From Aerococcus mictus (GTDB lineage: Bacteria > Bacillota > Bacilli > Lactobacillales > Aerococcaceae): 64,000 bases of DNA. The notes beneath the pieces were generated by a model that ran no database searches, was not told where the DNA came from, and was given only the letters and a program-made list of their open reading frames with translations. Of the stretch, positions 30,901 through 37,099 are shown piece by piece. The stretch's first letter is position 1. Every line of letters begins with the position of its first letter. The translations under genes and the position numbers were made by a program. The stretch spans positions 806,001 to 870,000 of the forward strand of contig NZ_CP132985.1 of the NCBI RefSeq assembly GCF_003286595.3, given 5' to 3'.

Positions 30901-32038
30901 AGTGACCGAATCGACTCCAGGTGAGACCAAGCAAACCAAGGCCCCAGTGAAGAAAATTGTCCGCATTGGAGCGAAGACCGATGGAAGCTACACCCATACG
31001 GAAGAAATTCCATTCAAGGTGGTCGTGGAAGTTGACCCAAGTCTAAACAAGGGTGAATACAAGGTAGAAACCCCTGGTCAAGTCGGTCAAAAGACTACCA
31101 CCGTAACCATTGAAAACTCTCAAGTTGTCGGTAGTCCAAATGCTGTGGTAACTAAGGAAGCAGTGACCGAAGTGATTAAAGTAGGTGACAAGGACTTTAC
31201 TGGTCAAGTCAGCCATACGGAACACTTCGAGACTGCCTTTAAGGTAATCGTACGCCGCAATGAGGCCTTGAAACCAGGTCAAGTGAAGACCGTCCAAGAA
31301 GGTGTCAAAGGCTCTTATGACGTGACCTTTACCCAAAAGATTAAGAATGGCCAAGCTGACGGCCCTCTCCAAGCAGACCGTCACAATGAAGTCGCAGCTC
31401 TTGATCATATCATTGAAGTGGGACCAGATTGCCCAATCTGCCCAGTTCCTGGCCAACCTGATCAACCTGGCCAAGACAAGCCAAATGAAGACAAACCTGA
31501 TGATAAACCAACACCAGGTGGACACAGTCCAGAGGGAGAAGACCCCGAAACTCCTAATCCTGGAGAACCAAACCCAGGAACGGATACACCGGAAAATCCT
31601 AGTTCAAGTGATGACAAACCAGGTAATGACAGACCAGGTGGTCAGACATCAGAAGATCCTAAACCTACTGACAAACCAGGTGGGTCTAGCTCTAATGGAC
31701 TAGTACCAGGGGAAAATGATCCATCAGGTGACAACACGCCCGATAATCCTAGACCAGGGAACGGTATCGCTGACGGAGAAGTCTCAACAGATAAAAGTTC
31801 AGGAGGAGATAGTCCAACAGATAAGCTGATCAACGATGAGTCAGCTCATGACCTTGTGTCATCTGCAACTTTAAACCCTGCCAGTCAAAAGGACAGCTCG
31901 ACAGCATGCACTGAACCTGTACAAGTGGCTTCAGTCTTACCACAAACAGGTGCGGTTGCTTCAGTGACAGGAGTCGGTTTATCCCTACTTCTGGCTGGAT
32001 TGGGATGTCTCAAACTTGATTGTAAGAAAAAGAATTAA
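24998..32038 (+). CDS. giant LPQTG adhesin with a stalk of about 17 G5 domains (2346 aa)
   Basis: A wall-anchored protein with the layout of staphylococcal Aap/SasG-type accumulation proteins. ATG 24998 follows TTGGAGGAG. Residues 1 to about 37: YSIRK-like signal (YKYAIRKTTLGVASVAIAA). About 38-140 acidic low complexity; about 145-540 a beta-rich putative binding domain; about 545-750 Rib-like units. About 753-2143: some 17 G5 units, each with a pattern like IPFEVEYKVDP-L-PG... and ending V-VG-K. Unit 3 carries an insertion of about 65 residues. About 2144-2313 is a Pro/Asp/Glu/Gly-rich wall linker, and LPQTG at 2314-2318 precedes TM and CKKKN. Unusual Cys residues occur (CPIC at the end of the G5 array, one before LPQTG, two in the anchor). 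G5 arrays in relatives mediate zinc-dependent intercellular adhesion; that role here is inference. Confidence 0.88.
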   Translation: MERNYKYAIRKTTLGVASVAIAAFLAGQGQEVQAAENHAMSHLNENTNSLAEDFVETSGFDVSPSSVDSTTTEVATADNLTNEGSTAETVAAPAAAELAPAEGVANGVNATAEKETLRDGVAKNEDGKVKTDKENSVSADENQVGNYRVSDLANNGISGSFTAETVGTTKEGVTVKVVNPSYSFPEGKRRKFGIQIDIDREKSQRTYNGVYVTDNQRGAPVDGQTNGEIIKPNQDPDFSGVNYPTTLEQESNISADVSKGRQTEINISTGKGFLADLNKVGNNKTNIAWKSQYTEDNPNQKMFTGENFGAGFSVNPYPNENKKLSIIQVVGDTTVDKVPVKGQYVKTGARIGNLDPEDYTRVTSEVYHPDGTVVDPSEARAILVSPANKSALAVAMGVDESTLTEGDIVFKMPKGALEDPESIFNNKRFEGIQSLRAEFFARPRTAEEFTAIVNEVNAIQGYEDKYYVGTDAGTQVIIHNGQEVKIDKQGIARYDHYNSLGEITVHLDDTRFYEQTFNRIQSEDDTAYSNALRPGQSITLKINSPSGKLEGVDPSSKNYEEMEAARVEGLTKGSFIEEFKKEAEAKGWKIETTPGNPSEFTVIAPTTANPGDTMYLPVVYTYTNGSTDNHNFYFVVKDSDNNKPEYHAKAGFQGDKLTLTPEISDNPNKLKPISFELVPNEQGEYIYKDDKGNVWTDVTINSQTGEVTAVVPENTDIIGGEILHVPVKANYIAPITGEKRVETVKAQFIARPKYKATVTHETTKEIPFDSREEYDESLPLGVIKIELPGTPGQSKLTFEQVVINGVKGHYDDQGQFVEGLKKVTETKILDPVDRLVKVGVKPAVNRITIPMTTEYIVDPTLKVGQEIMEKGQNGEVTVKTVRDPKTGEVKITQEVTSPMQPRKIRVAPYQHINDIPYETTVITDNNLPAGEKVVEQEGIVGKTETRVTPAQIADLDELNDYLTNGDVDGGFLKNGEINYDKIAKFMVEKGYWDKTLYNKNAKVFEEIDLGNGEIYREEWEEAQYDGKSIDQLLDIDKKNGPQGKILIPGRVTTKDITKKQDQIIKVGTKTTGTVVDTDEIPFKYKVEFDPDFYKNYPDATKNYKIVTPGQAGSNKKTWTIENSKVVGEPLVETVAPVNAVIKVGQKDYTGSFETVDKDPIPYETEYIVDNTLEPGKEVVENPGELGEKTTTTTHTIQNGQVTASTPGQSIQTKDPVKRVVRIGAKSNGSYQVTEPIPFQVEVKKDPSLKKGEYKLETPGKPGSQTKTLTIENSQVTATSEPIINEQPTNAVVLVGDQDFTGKVSHDVTEKVPFPIKIVEDPTMDKGTYHVDQEGVPGSKTTTYTQAIKNGTADGALTSTVKAESAPQEHIIRVGTKPLTGSTTVMTTNQKPFDVEIEYDNTKPAGSVEVVPNTGVPGEESKTTPVTAQDGTVTPGTTTTTETKAPVNKKIIVGTQGYNGEFSHEYTNVVPFETEVEVDPSLTPNAVVEVQKGQLGETTTKVTQTITNGVPGEKVVSDPVQTKAPVNRKIKVGAKTEGVHTYTEDLPFNYTVEYDPAIQAGKYEIVTPGTVGSRTTEWPITNSVVGQGKVIQETPATNALIKVGNKDFTGQVSHTETVPVPNTVEIRYNPNVKAGETKVLEAGKPGSVDVTYSQVIKNGQAEGDLVKTEANRVEPVNRVIEVGTQPVSGTETPIQQDVPVEVEYVYDNTKDKGFVQAGQVTPGKTQSKVISKVVDGQVVNTVENVVTSAKQQIIVGTKDYTGNFEYKDTDVIPNHTQVTINPNLAPNEIKVVEAGNTGLKERTVRQSFTNGKLGEQVLGDYTTVREPKDRVIEIGAKTTGSFKDTDTIPFEVEVKYDPSLKKGEWKYANVNGVDQRGVSGIKERTITIENSKVSNVSDFTTTKAPQKAVILVGNEDLTGNFTTVDKDSVPFEVEYKVDPNLAPGTEVVDQEGVLGEAETPTTHTIVNGQVTESTPGETKQTKAPVKKIVRIGAKTDGSYTHTEEIPFKVVVEVDPSLNKGEYKVETPGQVGQKTTTVTIENSQVVGSPNAVVTKEAVTEVIKVGDKDFTGQVSHTEHFETAFKVIVRRNEALKPGQVKTVQEGVKGSYDVTFTQKIKNGQADGPLQADRHNEVAALDHIIEVGPDCPICPVPGQPDQPGQDKPNEDKPDDKPTPGGHSPEGEDPETPNPGEPNPGTDTPENPSSSDDKPGNDRPGGQTSEDPKPTDKPGGSSSNGLVPGENDPSGDNTPDNPRPGNGIADGEVSTDKSSGGDSPTDKLINDESAHDLVSSATLNPASQKDSSTACTEPVQVASVLPQTGAVASVTGVGLSLLLAGLGCLKLDCKKKN
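27256..31428 (+). repeat. tandem G5-domain coding array, about 17 units
   Basis: Units average about 82 residues. Similarity is not uniform: unit 5 resembles unit 15, unit 6 resembles unit 16, and units 7, 11 and 17 share a VSH-type opening. This suggests block duplication of several units at a time. The DNA is richer in G and C (many ACC, AAG, GAC, GGC codons) than the N-terminal part of the gene. Confidence 0.8.
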
Positions 32039-32129
32039 GGACTTAATTCTTAAAAACTAGCGCTTTTTAGAGGCTTAATGAAAGTTAACAGAATGTATAA
32101 GATTTTCCCATAATTTTTTAAAGACAAAT

Positions 32130-32179
32130 AAAGCTGTAGACCATAATGAGTAAGTATCCTCATGGTCTACAGCTTTTTT
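32130..32179 (+). terminator. strong intrinsic terminator after the second giant adhesin
   Basis: A 15-bp perfect stem (AAAGCTGTAGACCAT / ATGGTCTACAGCTTT) with a 17-base loop is followed by T's. Confidence 0.9.
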
Positions 32180-32225
32180 ATTATTCAGCAGATTTTAAAA
32201 TGATAGAAAATATTTTTTTTTCTAC

Positions 32226-32316
32226 AAAAAAGCCCCTGAAAACCCAGGGGCTTAAGAGAATGTATTCAATGGAAAACACATTCTATAGATATGCTAGAAG
32301 AGATGGATCTCTTCAT
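32226..32316 (-). ncRNA. candidate small RNA B3 (three-hairpin family, minus strand)
   Basis: Minus-strand promoter TTGATA (32350-32345), N17, TACTAT (32327-32322). The transcript of about 91 bases has hairpin 1 GAAGAGAT-CC-ATCTCTTC, hairpin 2 GAATGTGTT / AATACATTC, then ATTCTCT and terminator AAGCCCCTG / CAGGGGCTT plus T's (32253-32226). It matches B1 and B2 in promoter, order and spacing, and the stem differences are compensated. It faces the end of the giant adhesin gene. Confidence 0.6.
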
Positions 32317-32374
32317 ATAATATAGTACAATATTTTTTTATAAATATCAACATATTTTATAATTTATTAAATAG

Positions 32375-32480
32375 AAAAAGAGGATTTTTCAAAATCCTCT
32401 CCATTAGGTAATATGACTTCTTATAGCCACGTTAGGAAAACTATAGAAAATAAAATAGGGAGAAGAGCTCTAACTCTTCT
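32375..32480 (-). ncRNA. candidate small RNA N (minus strand, B-like layout)
   Basis: Minus-strand promoter TTGCAC (32515-32510), N17, TAAGAT (32492-32487). The predicted start falls right at a hairpin AGAAGAG/CTCTTCT. The unit ends in a perfect 10-bp terminator (AGAGGATTTT / AAAATCCTCT) followed by T's at 32378-32375. Length and 5' hairpin resemble the B family, but the second hairpin is not obvious. Confidence 0.45.
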
Positions 32481-32515
32481 ATTATTATCTTACAATTTTA
32501 ATACCTGAAGTGCAA

Positions 32516-33254
32516 TATCTTTTATTAAAAGTAAGAAACCCGCTGAACCTTTATTTTATTCTAAATTTCAGTATTAAATTTATGGATATAGACAGCTTCT
32601 CAATAGATGAAATTGTTTGTTAACACGATTTTATTATAGTTACCTTTGTTGAAGCAAAAAAATGGAGATACTCTAGAAAATTGTCGATATCGAGATTTAT
32701 TTTATCTAAGCCTCTTTACGGTAAATTCGTTGATAATGGAATCACTTTATATAAAGGTGATAGAAAATAATCTTTTTAGTAGAAATAATGTTTGTAAATT
32801 GTATAAAGAATTAATAGAAATATGTGAAATTTAAAAATACTGAGATAAATAATAAAAATTCTGATATATAGAAACTAATTATAAGAATATATTTCATAAA
32901 CATTTTTAAGGTTTATACAAAGTGAATAGTGTTTTATTTTCATATAGATACTAGCTATATTGAATAGATGCTTCTACCAATGTGAAGACTCTCCCTTACG
33001 AATTCAATAAGACTGTTATTTACTACTATAATGATTAGGTAGTGTGATAGTCGATAATTACAAAATTAATAAGGTAGACTATATATTATTTACTATGTGC
33101 TAAAAATTAATTACTTTAAAATTAACTGAAGTCATTCAAATGATAGATTTCCCCCATGTGAGTTAACATCATTTAATTAGCTTAATACAAATATTCATTG
33201 TATAATAAAAAAAGACAATCAGATCCTTTAAAATAAAAAGGAGAGATTTAGAAG
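32516..33254. other. non-coding interval before the GNAT gene
   Basis: Very AT-rich. Only a 62-codon ORF at 32646-32834 appears, without a ribosome binding site or recognisable sequence. I see no repeat or terminator. Confidence 0.4.
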
Positions 33255-33716
33255 ATGATAGCAATAAGAAAAATGGAAGAAAAGGACATAATGCAGGTAT
33301 GGGAACTTATGAAAGACTTAGCAACCTATGAAGGTTATATTGACACCTTTGCTATTACTCCAAAATTACTTAAACAAGAAATACTGGAAAAAAAGTTAGC
33401 AAATTGTTTATTAGCAGATAGTGATGGAGAAGTAGTAGGAATATTAGTATATTTTTATCAGTTTTACACTGCCCAGCATAAGCCTTATATGCATATGAAA
33501 GAGCTTATTGTAAAAGAAGGTTTCCAAGGTCAGCGGATTGGTACACAACTCTTTGAAAAGGCAAAGGAGATAGCAAAAGTTAATAACTGCTGGTCAATAA
33601 AATGGACAGTTGCAGACTGGAACGAAAAAGCAAAAGTCTTTTATAAACGACAAGGTGCTGAGGAAGATAGGACATGGATTAATTATACTTATCAAATAGA
33701 TAATAGTAGTGAATAA
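33255..33716 (+). CDS. GNAT-family N-acetyltransferase, diamine acetyltransferase-like (153 aa)
   Basis: It transfers an acetyl group from acetyl-CoA to an amine. The GNAT core is clear: IRKMEEKDIMQVWELMKDLA, LLADSDGEVVGILVYF, the acetyl-CoA loop VKEGFQGQRIGTQLFEKA and the C-terminal strand WTVADWNEKAKVFYKRQGAE. It resembles the spermidine/thialysine acetyltransferase subgroup, so a polyamine or small amine substrate is likely but not shown. ATG 33255 follows AAAGGAGAG. It stands alone, with candidate small RNA units on both sides. Confidence 0.85.
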   Translation: MIAIRKMEEKDIMQVWELMKDLATYEGYIDTFAITPKLLKQEILEKKLANCLLADSDGEVVGILVYFYQFYTAQHKPYMHMKELIVKEGFQGQRIGTQLFEKAKEIAKVNNCWSIKWTVADWNEKAKVFYKRQGAEEDRTWINYTYQIDNSSE

Positions 33717-33813
33717 GCTTTTATCTACGATAAGGTATAGTTATTGAATATTTAGTTAAATAAAAATTGTCTTTTGTGCTTGACGAACGCTGATTATATG
33801 TTAAAATTACAAT

Positions 33814-33883
33814 TATATGTATCTTAGTGTAACATAATGTGTCCGTATACACATCCCTATGATATCGTAGGGGTGTTTTATTT
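33814..33883 (+). ncRNA. candidate small RNA C
   Basis: Promoter TTGACG 33780-33785, N16, TAAAAT 33802-33807. A short unit of about 70 bases with a TGTGT/ACACA hairpin and terminator ACATCCCTA / TAGGGGTGT (one G-T pair) then T's, 33851-33883. It could also include the terminator of the GNAT gene. Confidence 0.35.
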
Positions 33884-33989
33884 TGCTTTATTATGGATGT
33901 GCAGTGGCATTTATAAACGAAAAATGAGGCCATTCTGAAAGGTTAGTCATAATATTGATAGACTTGATTTTATTACGTATTATAGTTAG

Positions 33990-34146
33990 TATGGAACTGA
34001 AGGGATAGTCCTTATTTCCGTCTATTTTTAAATTTAACTTCTATTTGTCCTAAAAGGTGTTTTCATGCAGAGAAAAATAGCGGAATTTTGTTCCCTGATA
34101 TCCTTTCAAGACGATAAGTTTTCAACTAGAGCTTGTCGTCTTTTTG
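33990..34146 (+). ncRNA. candidate small RNA D
   Basis: Promoter TTGATA 33955-33960, N17, TATTAT 33978-33983. The transcript of about 157 bases begins with a GGAA...TTCC hairpin like the 5' hairpin of A1 and ends in an 11-bp terminator (AAGACGATAAG / CTTGTCGTCTT) plus T's at 34108-34150. No ORF with a ribosome binding site. Confidence 0.45.
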
Positions 34147-34183
34147 TTTTGACTAGTAATGTGTTATATGGTATAGTATCAAT

Positions 34184-34320
34184 ATACGGATTAGAGCTAA
34201 TGTTTAGCGATAGTCTAAGGATGCTGCAGTGCTTCCTCCATTTTATGGTCTAATGTGATTGTGTTTGGCAAAAATGAAAATGTCCATCACAATATTACCT
34301 CCTATATAGGAGGTTTTTTT
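34184..34320 (+). ncRNA. candidate small RNA E
   Basis: Promoter TTGACT 34149-34154, N17, TATAGT 34172-34177, the best promoter of this region; its -35 box begins within the T tail of the preceding terminator. The transcript of about 137 bases carries CTTCCTCC, which could pair with Shine-Dalgarno sequences. It ends in a perfect terminator (ACCTCCTA / TAGGAGGT plus seven T, 34297-34320). Confidence 0.5.
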
Positions 34321-34449
34321 ATTTACGTTTACCAAATCTATGACAATAAATAGTGTTATGAGATTGAAATTTTAACTTAGTAAAGAAAAAACATTGTAAT
34401 ACTTATTTTTGGATTAAATTTATAATTGTTTTTTTACTCAGTATAACCG

Positions 34450-34830
34450 AATAATTAGTAAGTAAAGTTGTAAAATGTTGGATGGAAATAGTGTCTTTTG
34501 TCCCCATTATTAGTTTTTTTAAGCTATATATTATATAACATGGTCTGTTTGTTAGAGTGCTTGTGTTTGGAGTATGTCCTAACATAGTCCCTATCTTTTT
34601 ATTTTAAAATTTTATAAACTCGATTGAAAATTAGAAAAAAGGATTGTATCATACTATATGCAGAGATAGGTCTCTTCTGTATTTATAGTGGATGTATATT
34701 GTCCGAATACATTCTCTCCCATCCCCTGTTTATCAGGGGTTTTCAGCGTATAAAATATACATAAGCATACCGTTTCATATAATAGCTATTTGCAAAACTA
34801 TTGGCATAGCGCTATTAGTTACATATATGG
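34450..34830 (+). repeat. second copy of the A-B small RNA block, A part degenerate
   Basis: 34453-34600 matches A2 (AGTAAGTAAAGTT, then CCATTATTA-GTTTTTT-AAGC), but the -35 is lost (CGAATA in place of TTGATA) and the terminator is poor, so the A copy is probably dead. The following part (B2) is intact. Confidence 0.5.
34659..34743 (+). ncRNA. candidate small RNA B2 (three-hairpin family)
   Basis: Promoter TTGAAA 34624-34629, N17, TATCAT 34647-34652. It has hairpin 1 AGAGA-TAGG-TCTCT, the TATTTATAG linker, hairpin 2 GGATGTAT / ATACATTC (G-T and A-T pairs replacing those of B1), CTCTCCC, and terminator CCCCTG / CAGGGG plus T's (34723-34743). It is the same architecture as B1 and B3. Confidence 0.6.
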
Positions 34831-34979
34831 TGATTTGTATAAAGTTGTTCCATATTTAATGGCTTTTCGTAGATTTTATTTTTTTACAGTTAATGAGAAG
34901 AACATCTCGCTAAATTATTCTTTAAAAAGTGCTATTATTTTTTGTTGATAATATTTCTTTTTATCAGTATCATAAACTG

Positions 34980-35048
34980 TTAGAGGATACTATGCCATTA
35001 TTTATATGAATAATAGTGGAACAAGAGGTTCCTCATATCCTCTTTTTT
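34980..35048 (+). ncRNA. candidate small RNA F
   Basis: Promoter TTGATA 34945-34950, N17, TATCAT 34968-34973. A unit of about 69 bases with an 8-bp hairpin (CCATTATT / AATAGTGG-side pairing) and terminator AAGAGG / CCTCTT followed by T's (35023-35048). Confidence 0.5.
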
Positions 35049-35123
35049 CAGAGCTGATAGAATAGTCACATTCCTTCGTTTAGAAAAGACATAGAATAAA
35101 AACTTAATAAGGAACCTCTTACT

Positions 35124-35161
35124 GGCTGCAGAAATGGTATATGTTATTTCTGCAGCCTTTT
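35124..35161 (+). terminator. strong intrinsic terminator (unit G)
   Basis: A 12-bp perfect stem (GGCTGCAGAAAT / ATTTCTGCAGCC) with a 10-base loop and T's. I find no clear promoter for its transcript between 35049 and 35123. Bases 35110-35120 are exactly complementary to 35023-35033 in unit F. Confidence 0.8.
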
Positions 35162-35199
35162 ATCTTGATATTATTTTAGTTATTCTATGATATACTTAA

Positions 35200-35333
35200 G
35201 AGAGGTTAAGTATACACTCTAAAGTAATCTGTGAGTATTTTTTCATATTTTTACTAGTAAGTAGCGATGATAAGAGTGCTATACTTCCCTAAATCCTTTC
35301 GGGCGACTATCTTAACGGTAGTCGCTTTGTTTT
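35200..35333 (+). ncRNA. candidate small RNA H
   Basis: Promoter TTGATA 35165-35170 with TGATAT at 17 bases (35188-35193) or TATACT at 20 bases. It ends in terminator GCGACTA / TAGTCGC then TTTGTTTT (35303-35333). The tail (TCCTTTCGGGCGACTA) resembles that of unit L at 38240-38284. Confidence 0.4.
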
Positions 35334-35664
35334 ATTATGTCTATCAAATAGTGCTGTAGTGAATTGTTATAGTTAGTATTATATTTCAAAGAGACATGGC
35401 ATTTCATTCCATAGTATTTGGTCCTATTGAGAATCGAAAGTACTATTAACATTAATATTATAGAATCTGTTATGGTTGATAAAAGCTTATTTTTGTTATA
35501 GACTTTATATAGTGTTAAATGTCCTCTCCACTTACCTTTCTTAAGACATATGGAACTTAGAGGGGATATTTCTTCCCGTAAATTGTTATGTTGAATAAAT
35601 TTTCTTACCCATTTCAATTTATTTAGCGATTCCTCATTAAAGTTAAAACGGGAAGATAAGTAAG
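35334..35664. other. non-coding interval
   Basis: A 101-codon minus-strand ORF (35312-35617) overlaps the H terminator and lacks a good ribosome binding site. Nothing else is supported. Confidence 0.3.
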
Positions 35665-35715
35665 ACTGTAGAAGTAGTTAGATAAGATTAGCCACTTCTA
35701 CAGTTTTATTATTTT
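35665..35715 (+). terminator. intrinsic terminator (unit I)
   Basis: An 11-bp perfect stem (ACTGTAGAAGT / ACTTCTACAGT) with an 18-base loop and T-rich tail. Its sequence and its upstream GGGAAG...TAAG resemble the terminator at 36080, indicating a duplicated unit. The promoter is not clear. Confidence 0.75.
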
Positions 35716-36079
35716 AAGTTTGAGTGTAATATAGTTATATAGTAAATATTAGAGTATAACTATCTTATATTAAAGGTTTTATACATCTCAAAATAGAAGA
35801 ATGCTATTATAATATTCAGTTAACGTTGTCGACACTATTTTATTGCGTCATGTTATTTATTTGCAATTTTTATATTTTCCCACTAAGATAGTCAATAAGA
35901 AGGATATATGTTCTGTTTTCCTTTCCCAAAAATAGTCAGCCTTTTTTCATACTAGTCGAAACGAAAACTGGATATAGCTTCCTATATATCCTTCAAAAAT
36001 TCAATGTCAGATTAGTTATTATCTGTACAGCTAACATTCTCCTTGCTGAGATTTTAATTTTTAGGGAAGCTAATTAAGT

Positions 36080-36115
36080 TGTAGAAGTACGCTTTCAGCT
36101 ACTTCTGCATCTTTT
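36080..36115 (+). terminator. intrinsic terminator (unit J)
   Basis: A 10-bp stem (TGTAGAAGTA / TACTTCTGCA) followed by five T. It is a paralogue of the terminator at 35665. The interval 35716-36079 otherwise holds only short hairpins (for example GGATATA / TATATCC near 35970). Confidence 0.7.
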
Positions 36116-36140
36116 TCTATTTTTATAAGCTTATCGCCGG

Positions 36141-36195
36141 ATAGCTATTTTACCGCACTTAGGCCATAGTGTGTGGTGAGATAGCTATTTTTATT
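36141..36195 (+). promoter_or_regulatory. terminator-like leader hairpin before the membrane protein gene
   Basis: ATAGCTAT at 36141-36148 pairs with ATAGCTAT at 36181-36188, extended inward by TTACC/GGTGA and GCAC/GTGT, then TTTTTATTT. The ribosome binding site AAAGGAG follows directly, so this is either an attenuator of the gene at 36211 or the end of another small unit. I see no known riboswitch fold. Confidence 0.45.
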
Positions 36196-36210
36196 TAGAA
36201 AGGAGATATA

Positions 36211-36921
36211 ATGATGCAAGTCGTAGTTGTTACTTTAATAGCTGGATTGTCTGATGGACTGAATCCAATTGCTCTCATTCAGCAGTTCATTCTACAGTCA
36301 AAAACTAAATCTAAACATAGTATCCTATATTATATTTTTGGGATTGGGATTACTAATTTTATTTTCGGTTGTCTGTATTATTTTGGGTTAGCACAAATAA
36401 TAGCCGATATTGGCCTGACGTTACATCAAAAGTTTCCTTTATTTCTACCGATCATACTGCTATTTTTAGGCTTTTACTTAATGCGCAAGGCGTACCAAAT
36501 GTATTTTAAGACGAATAAAAAAGAAAAAATTTCAAATGAATCTATTAGTAAAACTGAAGGGGGAAAGTTAAATCCAATTCAATTGTTTCTGACAGGAGTT
36601 ATATCCTGCTTAGCTGAATTAACCTCAGCGGCTCCCTATATTGCGTATTTAACCTACTTAATTTTTATTGATATTAATCCCGCTTTTGCTTTTTTATTAA
36701 TACTTTTTTATAATTTATTTTTATTTAACTGGCCTTTATTTTTAATGTATTTTGCTTCAGTATTTTTTCATTCTTCTTTGCTTAGAATTTATAACAAGAT
36801 TTCAGGTGTATTGGATTTCTTTATTAATAAGATTTTACCAATCTTGCTAGTAATCATTGGCATTTTTCTAATTGTTTTAGCTCTAAGAATCTATGGTTTG
36901 AAAGATTTTCTTTTTTTCTAG
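36211..36921 (+). CDS. six-TM membrane protein, LysE/DsbD superfamily-like, possibly GAP family (236 aa)
   Basis: An integral membrane protein with about six TM segments, arranged as two halves with a charged loop at about 95-120 (FKTNKKEKISNESISK). Each half starts with a similar turn (IAGLSDGLNPIAL; FLTGVISCLAELTSAAPYIAY), typical of the pseudo-symmetric LysE/CcdA/GAP transporter group. There is no Cys pair as in CcdA. Transport of a small solute is plausible but the substrate is unknown. ATG 36211 follows AAAGGAG; a second ATG is directly after it. It lies behind the leader hairpin above. Confidence 0.6.
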   Translation: MMQVVVVTLIAGLSDGLNPIALIQQFILQSKTKSKHSILYYIFGIGITNFIFGCLYYFGLAQIIADIGLTLHQKFPLFLPIILLFLGFYLMRKAYQMYFKTNKKEKISNESISKTEGGKLNPIQLFLTGVISCLAELTSAAPYIAYLTYLIFIDINPAFAFLLILFYNLFLFNWPLFLMYFASVFFHSSLLRIYNKISGVLDFFINKILPILLVIIGIFLIVLALRIYGLKDFLFF

Positions 36922-37099
36922 TATATTAATAAGGATCTAGCTTATTGTCCATCGGTCTAACCTGTGACACAGTTTATAGTGCTATCTTAATTTATTTTTA
37001 TGAAAGTTAAAATATTGTATATGTACTCATTTTTACGATACGAGATAGATGCATGTTATAATGAATTTAAAGAGATAGTAAAAGAGGGAGGAGTTTCAA

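Noticed and set aside
32646..32834. 62-codon ORF in the interval before the GNAT gene
   Set aside because: No ribosome binding site, no recognisable sequence, and a composition like random AT-rich DNA.
34065..34253. 62-codon ORF with Cys and hydrophobic residues
   Set aside because: It runs through the D terminator and the E promoter, so it cannot be translated from either transcript as one piece.
35312..35617. 101-codon minus-strand ORF with a hydrophobic stretch
   Set aside because: It starts with TTG, its nearest purine-rich site is about 15 bases off, and it overlaps the H terminator. A small membrane peptide cannot be fully excluded.
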